This document shows, piece by piece, positions 14,599 to 19,208 of a stretch of 19,208 bases of DNA. This stretch comes from Klebsiella pneumoniae (GTDB taxonomy: Bacteria > Pseudomonadota > Gammaproteobacteria > Ga0077536). The stretch lies in the NCBI GenBank assembly GCA_945873015.1, contig CAMCBY010000022.1:1-19208 (forward strand), in the 5' to 3' direction. A model generated the notes under the pieces. That model made no database searches and was not told the DNA's origin. It worked only from the letters and a program-made list of their open reading frames with translations. The translations under genes were made by a program, and so were the position numbers. Each line of letters opens with the position of its first letter. Positions within the stretch are counted from its first letter, which is position 1.

Positions 14599-14631
14599 AT
14601 TATAGCCGCAGGACAAGTGCGACCGTCGCAC
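14599..14631 (-). promoter_or_regulatory. yajG promoter with overlapping inverted repeat
   Basis: On the minus strand TATAAT (14604-14599) is a perfect -10. The -35 region is poor but is occupied by a 15-base near-palindrome, GTGCGAC-C-GTCGCAC on the plus strand (14617-14631). This could be an operator, or a decayed piece of the GTGCGA repeat family. Confidence 0.5.
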
Positions 14632-14741
14632 TACCGCAGCGCTTCTTTAACGCGCGTCGATGGAAGTCCAGTGCAAAGCCCTTGAAACGCCGAGCGTGGC
14701 CATGCGAGCCTGCGTGCTGTTCAATGCACAAGTATCCCGGC

Positions 14742-15170
14742 ATGGCTCATGTGTTCAGTAGCGCCGAGCGCGAAGCGTTGCTTGCCGAAGCGCGCGTGGC
14801 GGTGCTCAGTATCGGGCGCGCTGAGCGCCCGCCCTTGAGCGTGCCTATCTGGTACGCCTACAGCGCGGGCGGCGAGGTCGGTTTGTGGATGGAGGCCGAC
14901 ACCGCCAAGGCGCGCGCCCTGGCAGTGAGCCGGCGTTTCACCCTGGTGGTGCACGACGAAGTGCGCCCCTATCGCTACGTCAGCGTGTCGGGGCCGGTCA
15001 TCGCCATGGCGCCCATCGACTACGAGCGCGAGCTGCTGCCCTTGATTCGACGCTATTTGAACGGCGCTGAGGCCGAGCACTACATCGCCGCCCTCGGTGG
15101 TCCGCAGGGCGTCGCCGACAATCTGTTCGTACGTATGCGTCCGAACCATTGGCGGGCTGAACAACTGTAG
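14742..15170 (+). CDS. pyridoxamine 5'-phosphate oxidase-fold flavin/F420-binding protein
   Basis: From the ATG at 14742 the product has 142 residues; an ATG at 14724 adds six residues. Neither start has a good ribosome-binding site. The sequence follows the split-barrel flavin family: FSSAEREALLAEARVAVLSI (5-24), PPLSVPIWYAY (30-40), GLWMEADTAKARALAVSRRF (47-66) with the phosphate-contacting K-A region, TLVVHDEVRPYRYVSVSGPV (67-86), and an alpha-helical C-terminal cap. Proteins of this small size bind FMN, F420 or haem and often act on unknown substrates. The presence of an F420/LLM-type gene at the window end is compatible with F420 use but does not prove it. It stands alone between yajG and the DUF445 gene. 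Confidence 0.8.
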   Translation: MAHVFSSAEREALLAEARVAVLSIGRAERPPLSVPIWYAYSAGGEVGLWMEADTAKARALAVSRRFTLVVHDEVRPYRYVSVSGPVIAMAPIDYERELLPLIRRYLNGAEAEHYIAALGGPQGVADNLFVRMRPNHWRAEQL

Positions 15171-15190
15171 GCAGCGGCGCTGCGCCTGCA

Positions 15191-15220
15191 TTGAGTTAAA
15201 GCTGCCCCATCGCGCAGAAT
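15191..15220 (+). promoter_or_regulatory. possible promoter of the DUF445 gene
   Basis: TTGAGT (15191-15196) and CAGAAT (15215-15220) are separated by 18 bases, each matching four of six consensus positions. It starts about 55 bases before the ATG at 15251 and just after the stop of the PNPOx-fold gene. Confidence 0.35.
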
Positions 15221-15250
15221 GCCGGCGCGCTACCCAGGATCCAATCGCCC

Positions 15251-15946
15251 ATGAATATGAGTTCCGCCACCAATCTTATTGCGCTGCTGGTGACCATCGC
15301 CGGCTATTTCATGACGGGCCGCGCCGGCAGCATGGTGTTCGATACCGGCATCTTCGCCTTGTCGGGCGCGGTCACCAACTGGCTGGCGATTTACATGCTG
15401 TTCGACAAGGTGCCCTATCTGTACGGCTCGGGCGTGATTCCGATGCGCTTCGAGGAGTTCAAGGGCGGCATCAAACAGCTCATCGTCAGCGAGTTCTTCA
15501 CCCGCGAACACATCGAGCGGTTCTTCATGAGCAACGCCGCGACAGCGCTCGACAGCTTGAACGAACGTATCGACTACGACCGCGTGTTCGAACACCTGAT
15601 TGAAGCCATCGTCGAATCACCGATGGGCAATATGCTGAAAATGGTCGGCGGCCGTGCTGCGCTCGAACCCTTGAAAGAACCGATCATCGCCAAACTCAAA
15701 AGCGTGGTGAGCGAACTCGCCAGCACACCGGCCGCAGATCAGGAGGGCAAACAAGGCGGCGACTTTACCGGCGCGCTGATTGCACAGGTCGAGAAGATCA
15801 TCGATGCGCGTCTGGCCGAACTCACGCCGCAGATGGTCAAGACCATCATCGAAGACATGATCCGCAAGCACCTCGGCTGGCTGGTGCTGTGGGGCGGTGT
15901 GTTCGGCGGCCTGATCGGCGTGGTCGCCAATATCCTGCAGCACTGA
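15251..15946 (+). CDS. DUF445 family membrane protein
   Basis: The 231-residue product has membrane helices at about 7-22, 30-50 and 207-229, and a long helical region between. The strongest family marker is SGAVTNWLAIYMLFDKVPYL (38-57) followed by GSGVIPMRFEEFKGGI (59-74), the conserved DUF445/YjiN-type signature. At 231 residues it is close to the short DUF445 class rather than the roughly 400-residue YjiN. The biochemical role of DUF445 is not established; it may shape or anchor at the inner membrane. ATG 15251 has an AGGA eleven bases upstream; ATG 15257 is also possible. It converges on the hotdog gene with only 23 bases between the stops, without an obvious terminator. Confidence 0.85.
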   Translation: MNMSSATNLIALLVTIAGYFMTGRAGSMVFDTGIFALSGAVTNWLAIYMLFDKVPYLYGSGVIPMRFEEFKGGIKQLIVSEFFTREHIERFFMSNAATALDSLNERIDYDRVFEHLIEAIVESPMGNMLKMVGGRAALEPLKEPIIAKLKSVVSELASTPAADQEGKQGGDFTGALIAQVEKIIDARLAELTPQMVKTIIEDMIRKHLGWLVLWGGVFGGLIGVVANILQH

Positions 15947-15969
15947 GCGCGCGCCCCGCGCGGCCGGCT

Positions 15970-16884
15970 TCAGCCGCGACGCATATGCGTGGTGACGGCC
16001 ACCAGCACACGGCGGCCACCCTGACCGGATAACACCGTGCGCACCACCGCGGTATTGCCGCCGCGGTGTTCGATGCGGGACTCGGCCTCGATATGGCCGC
16101 CCTCACCCGCACTCAGGAACCACGCCGAGATCCCCGACACCGCCCACTCAGCGGGCAGCGCCGCCTCGGCGGTGACAATCGCCATGCCAATCTGCAGGCC
16201 CCCTTGCATGTGCCCGACGCGGTTACCGAGATGCGGTCCGTTGACGGTGCGACAACACGCGCCGTCGCTGGTCGTCCACGGCACAAACCCCCAGAAATGC
16301 CGCAGAAAGCCGCGCGCTCCACCACTCGCCTTGAGCGCGCTGTCGGCACGCGCGAGCAGCGCCCGTTCGTGGTCTTCGAGTTGGGCTTCGGCCAAGGGCT
16401 CAGCGCCCTCATGGACGGCATCGACGATGGCATGCATGGTGCGGCCAGGCGGCGGATTCATGACCATAAACGCGCCGTTGCCAAACAGCGCCGGACGCCC
16501 GTCCGCGAACACTGTTGCGCGACACAATCCCTGACGGCTGCCGACGCCTTCGACAAAGTTCTGGAATTCGCCGACGCCCGCCACCGCGCCGCGCAAGGGC
16601 GTGCCGGTGAACTGCAGGTTGAGACTGACCGTGGCCAGGCGTTGTTCGGGCGACAGGTTGGCGCGCACCACGCAGCCCATGGCGACATCTGCCATGAGGC
16701 TGACGGCGGCGATATCGACGCCACCCTGCTCATCCTCGTTATGCGCCCCGGAGTCCATCTCCACCTCAACCCGCGCCGGGCTTTTGAGCGGGAAACGCAC
16801 CCCTAAGAAATTGCCGGAATAGTTGAAACCCGGCGTGCGTTCGAGCGCGAGGCCAGTGAGGATGCGACGGCGGATGTCGGTCAT
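15970..16884 (-). CDS. double-hotdog acyl-CoA thioesterase-like protein
   Basis: The 304-residue product contains two hotdog-type units. The first has GGVDIAAVSLMADVAMG (54-70), the helix that usually follows an H-G-G loop, with Asp57 in place of a polar residue. The second has NGPHLGNRVGHMQGGLQIGM (215-234) with His225-Gln-Gly-Gly resembling the catalytic H-G-G loop. A tandem hotdog fold in one chain is typical of acyl-CoA thioesterases of the PaaI/TesB type. The first unit may have lost catalytic function, since its loop has Gln-Gly-Gly-Val-Asp. The reaction is likely acyl-CoA hydrolysis; the substrate is unknown. It is a monocistronic minus-strand gene next to, but divergent from, the acyl-CoA operon at 17099. 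No clear ribosome-binding site is seen before ATG 16884. Confidence 0.75.
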   Translation of the reverse strand: MTDIRRRILTGLALERTPGFNYSGNFLGVRFPLKSPARVEVEMDSGAHNEDEQGGVDIAAVSLMADVAMGCVVRANLSPEQRLATVSLNLQFTGTPLRGAVAGVGEFQNFVEGVGSRQGLCRATVFADGRPALFGNGAFMVMNPPPGRTMHAIVDAVHEGAEPLAEAQLEDHERALLARADSALKASGGARGFLRHFWGFVPWTTSDGACCRTVNGPHLGNRVGHMQGGLQIGMAIVTAEAALPAEWAVSGISAWFLSAGEGGHIEAESRIEHRGGNTAVVRTVLSGQGGRRVLVAVTTHMRRG

Positions 16885-17098
16885 GTCGGGCCATTAGGTC
16901 GTGGCTCCATAGAATAACGCAGAGATCGGCGCGGCGAGATTCCCCTGCGGTTTACATCACTGTGGATCAGACCCACAAACGAGCAGCACGGAGCTCTGCG
17001 CCAGCGGAAAGAATTCGCCCACCCCCATCGAGGGTTTCAGTCGCCGCGCCCAGGCTCTACCATCGCCATGCTTTTCACACAGCCCGGGAGCCCTAAGC

Positions 17099-17854
17099 AT
17101 GTCCATCACCGTCACCTACCCCAATCCTCATATCGCGCTGGTCAGCATCGACAACCAGGCCAAACGTAATGCCATGAGCCGCGCCGACATGAAAGAACTG
17201 GTAGCGGTGTGGGACAGCCTCGAAACCTCGGATGTGCGCGCCATCGTGCTGACCGGCGCCGGTGACAAGGCGTTCTGCGCCGGTGCCGACGTCAGTGGTG
17301 ACTTGAGCGCAAGCGAGGAAATGGCGCGCATGATCAACCGCGCGCTGCTCAAGACCTCGTCCTATCCCAAACCCATCATCGCGGCGGTCAACGGCGTATG
17401 CGCCGGTGGCGGTGTGGAGTTGATGCTGTCCTGCGATATCCGTGTCGCCGCCAGCCATGCCAAGTTTGGTCTGCCGGAAGTGAAGTGGGCCATCTATCCG
17501 TTCGGCGGCGCGACCGCCAAGCTCGTGCATCAGATTGGCTTCGTGCATGCCATGAAGCTGCTGCTGACCGCCGAGATGGTCGAGGCCAGCGAAGCTGCGC
17601 GTATCGGCCTCATCAATGAAGTGGTGGCGGCCGAGCAGGTCTTGCCGCGCGCACTGGCGATTGCGGAGCTGATCGCAGCCAATAGTCCGGTCGCGGTGCA
17701 GGCGGTCAAACGCCACGTCACCGCCTGCAGCGCCGAACTGGCGCTCTCGCAGGAAGGGGCTGAACAGGTGCTTGGCGACGAGGTGCGCGCCAGCGCCGAT
17801 TTCGCCGAGGGCGTGGCAGCGTTCCGCGAGAAACGTGTGCCGCACTACAAGTAG
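17099..17854 (+). CDS. enoyl-CoA hydratase/isomerase (crotonase) family protein
   Basis: The 251-residue product has all crotonase markers: AFCAGADVSGD (58-68) and NGVCAGGGVELMLSCDIRVA (98-117) build the oxyanion hole, and FGLPEVKWAIYPFGGAT (123-139) carries the second acidic residue. The two glutamates used by hydratases are both present (Glu107, Glu127), so true hydration of trans-2-enoyl-CoA is possible. ATG 17099 follows GGGAG at 17086-17090. It is 41 bases upstream of an acyl-CoA dehydrogenase gene, consistent with one beta-oxidation-like operon. The 214-base gap before it holds only a weak promoter-like pair (TTTCAG at 17035, TACCAT at 17058). Substrate specificity cannot be read from sequence alone. 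Confidence 0.93.
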   Translation: MSITVTYPNPHIALVSIDNQAKRNAMSRADMKELVAVWDSLETSDVRAIVLTGAGDKAFCAGADVSGDLSASEEMARMINRALLKTSSYPKPIIAAVNGVCAGGGVELMLSCDIRVAASHAKFGLPEVKWAIYPFGGATAKLVHQIGFVHAMKLLLTAEMVEASEAARIGLINEVVAAEQVLPRALAIAELIAANSPVAVQAVKRHVTACSAELALSQEGAEQVLGDEVRASADFAEGVAAFREKRVPHYK

Positions 17855-17895
17855 GGTCGCGACGCGGCGGAGATCGATCTGCGGGGGGAGACGCG

Positions 17896-19062
17896 ATGAA
17901 TTTCGAGCTGACGATGGAACAGCGCCAGATCCGCGAGGCGGTGCTGGAACTGTGCAAACGCTTCGACGAACACTACTGGCTGGCGCGCGACAACAGCGGC
18001 GAATTTCCAGAAGACTTTTGCCGCGCGCTGGCCGACGCCGGTTTCATCGGCATCGCGGTGCCGGAGCAATACGGCGGCAGCGGCCTCGGCGTCACCGAAG
18101 CCGCGTTGGTATTGCAGGCTATTTCCGAATCGGGCGCCGCCAACAGCGGCGTGTCGGCTATCGGCATCGGCCTGTTCGGCGCCAAACCCATCATCGTGCA
18201 TGGCAATGAAGAACAGAAAAACGCGTGGTTGCCGCGCATCGTGCGGCGCGACGACATCGCCTGCTTCGGCGTCACCGAACCGAGCACCGGTCACGACACC
18301 ACGCGTTTAAAAACCCGCGCGGTGCGCACAGGCGATCACTATCTCATTTCCGGCGAGAAGGTCTGGATCTCGACCGCCCAGGTCGCCAACAAGATCATGC
18401 TCATCGCCCGCACTACGCCTATCGGTGAGACCGCCAAGCCGATGGACGGACTGTCTTTGTTCTATACCGATCTCGACCGGCGTTATGTCGAGGTGCGCAA
18501 GATTGAAAAGATGGGGCGCGCCTGCGTCGATTCCAATCAGTTGTTCTTCGACGACCTGCCGGTGCCGGTCGCGCATCGTATCGGCGAGGAGGGCAAGGGT
18601 TTCCGTTATCTGCTCGCCGGTCTCAATGCCGAACGTATCCTGATCGCGGCGGGCCTGGTGGGCTTGGGTCGCGCCGCGCTCGGGCGAGCTGTCAATTACG
18701 CGAATCAACGGGTCGTGTTTGATCGACCCATCGGCATGAACCAGGCCATTCAGCATCCACTCGCGAAAAACTGGATGGAACTCGAAGCGGCCAATCTCAT
18801 GGCCATGAAGGCCGCCGCGCTGTACGACCACAACGAAGAATGCGGCGCCGAAGCCAACAGCGCCAAATATCTCGCTGCCGAAGCGGCCTTCAGCACCTGC
18901 ACCAATGCGGTCATGACCCACGGCGGCATGGGTTATGCGAAGGAATATCACGTTGAGCGGCTGCTGCGCGAAGTATTGATTCATCGTATTGCGCCGATTA
19001 GCCCGGCCTTGATGCTGTGTTACATCGCCGAGCGGGTACTCGGCCTGCCAAAATCCTATTGA
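17896..19062 (+). CDS. acyl-CoA dehydrogenase
   Basis: The 388-residue product has the usual three parts: N-terminal helical domain (1-120), beta domain with CFGVTEPSTGHDTTRLKTRA (123-142) and ISGEKVWIST (151-160) that contact FAD and substrate, and C-terminal helices with AGLNAERILIAAGLVG (241-256), FDRPIGMNQAIQHPLA (275-290) and THGGMGYAKEYHVERLLREV (341-360). The place where MCAD-type enzymes carry the catalytic Glu (I-Y-E-G-T) reads HRIAPIS (363-369), without Glu. Glu246 in LNAERIL is at the position of the catalytic Glu of isovaleryl-CoA dehydrogenase and LCAD, so that residue is the likely base; this is inference from alignment by eye. ATG 17896 has GGGGAG five bases upstream. Confidence 0.92.
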   Translation: MNFELTMEQRQIREAVLELCKRFDEHYWLARDNSGEFPEDFCRALADAGFIGIAVPEQYGGSGLGVTEAALVLQAISESGAANSGVSAIGIGLFGAKPIIVHGNEEQKNAWLPRIVRRDDIACFGVTEPSTGHDTTRLKTRAVRTGDHYLISGEKVWISTAQVANKIMLIARTTPIGETAKPMDGLSLFYTDLDRRYVEVRKIEKMGRACVDSNQLFFDDLPVPVAHRIGEEGKGFRYLLAGLNAERILIAAGLVGLGRAALGRAVNYANQRVVFDRPIGMNQAIQHPLAKNWMELEAANLMAMKAAALYDHNEECGAEANSAKYLAAEAAFSTCTNAVMTHGGMGYAKEYHVERLLREVLIHRIAPISPALMLCYIAERVLGLPKSY

Positions 19063-19072
19063 AGGACCGCTC

Positions 19073-19207
19073 ATGGAGTTCGCCATCGAACTCGCCACCG
19101 CGGCCGACAGTTGGAAGGTGGCAAAACGCGCCGAGGCACTCGGCTTGCGCGCGACACCGTCGAACGGGATTTCGGCGGCGGGCGACTCCGCAAGATTCGT
19201 TTTCTGA
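19073..19207 (+). pseudogene. 5' end of LLM-class (luciferase-like) oxidoreductase gene, interrupted
   Basis: The ATG at 19073 is preceded by AAGGA at a normal distance. The first 25 residues (MEFAIELATAADSWKVAKRA followed by EALGL) match the N-terminus of F420- or FMN-dependent luciferase-like monooxygenases, where the next residues are normally like THAWFYD. Here the similarity stops after about base 19147, and the frame closes with TGA at 19205-19207 after 44 residues. Neither other plus-strand frame restores the expected motif. The cause may be a truncation by rearrangement or a chimeric contig end, since this is the window edge. If intact in nature, it would be the third gene of the acyl-CoA operon. 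Confidence 0.5.
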
Positions 19208-19208
19208 A

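Noticed and set aside
14460..14741. Upstream extension of the PNPOx-fold gene
   Set aside because: It covers the yajG start and promoter on the opposite strand, and the family's N-terminal motif begins just after 14742.

Overview
The window is GC-rich, densely coded DNA from a Gram-negative bacterium. It carries ExbB/ExbD/TonB proteins, several lipoboxes, an outer-membrane beta-barrel and a YajG-type lipoprotein. The TonB2/TtpC-type gene order and the YajG homologue point to a gammaproteobacterium. The DUF1302/DUF1329 pair together with acyl-CoA genes suggests an environmental lineage that metabolises lipids or steroid-like compounds, but I cannot name a genus. I see no rRNA, tRNA, CRISPR array, transposase or phage gene.

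Layout: (1) 199-1581 (+) holds a two-gene unit: a four-helix MotA/TolQ/ExbB-type channel protein and a small single-helix protein with a DUF2135/YfaP-like periplasmic beta domain. The second protein has an Asp just before its helix, where ExbD and MotB carry their proton-binding Asp. This looks like a minimal proton-driven stator without a peptidoglycan-binding or TonB-binding domain, and it is the best candidate here for something undescribed. (2) 8507-1692 (-) is a tightly overlapping eight-gene operon: DUF3450, TtpC-like, ExbB, ExbD, ExbD, TonB, TPR lipid-envelope-type periplasmic protein, second TtpC-like. It is an expanded version of the TonB2-TtpC energy-transduction cluster, with two ExbD and two TtpC paralogues. 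(3) 8802-9065 (+) is a small divergently transcribed lipoprotein. (4) 9351-13885 (+) is a translationally coupled four-gene envelope operon: DUF1302 outer-membrane protein, DUF1329 periplasmic protein, a His/Met-rich lipoprotein with a duplicated domain, and a helical exported protein resembling DUF5667. (5) 13976-14560 (-) is a YajG-like lipoprotein, followed by a PNPOx-fold flavin protein (14742-15170, +), a DUF445 membrane protein (15251-15946, +) and a double-hotdog thioesterase-like protein (16884-15970, -). (6) 17099 to the end (+) is an acyl-CoA catabolic operon: enoyl-CoA hydratase, acyl-CoA dehydrogenase, and the start of a luciferase-like (LLM) oxidoreductase whose reading frame breaks down near the window edge.

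A family of palindromic repeats runs through the window. Three copies (6-91, 1611-1696, 13881-13966) share one architecture: 28-bp arms, a 30-bp centre and a total of exactly 86 bp. Each arm contains its own 18-bp palindrome. One copy carries paired substitutions that keep the palindrome intact. A lone half-copy lies at 9101-9132. These look like REP doublets (REPINs). Two of them supply the stop codon of the adjacent gene and sit between convergent genes, where they probably act as terminators.

No stretch longer than about 300 bases lacks a gene. The two largest gaps, 8508-8801 and 9066-9350, contain promoters, a leader hairpin, a solitary repeat and a possible operator.
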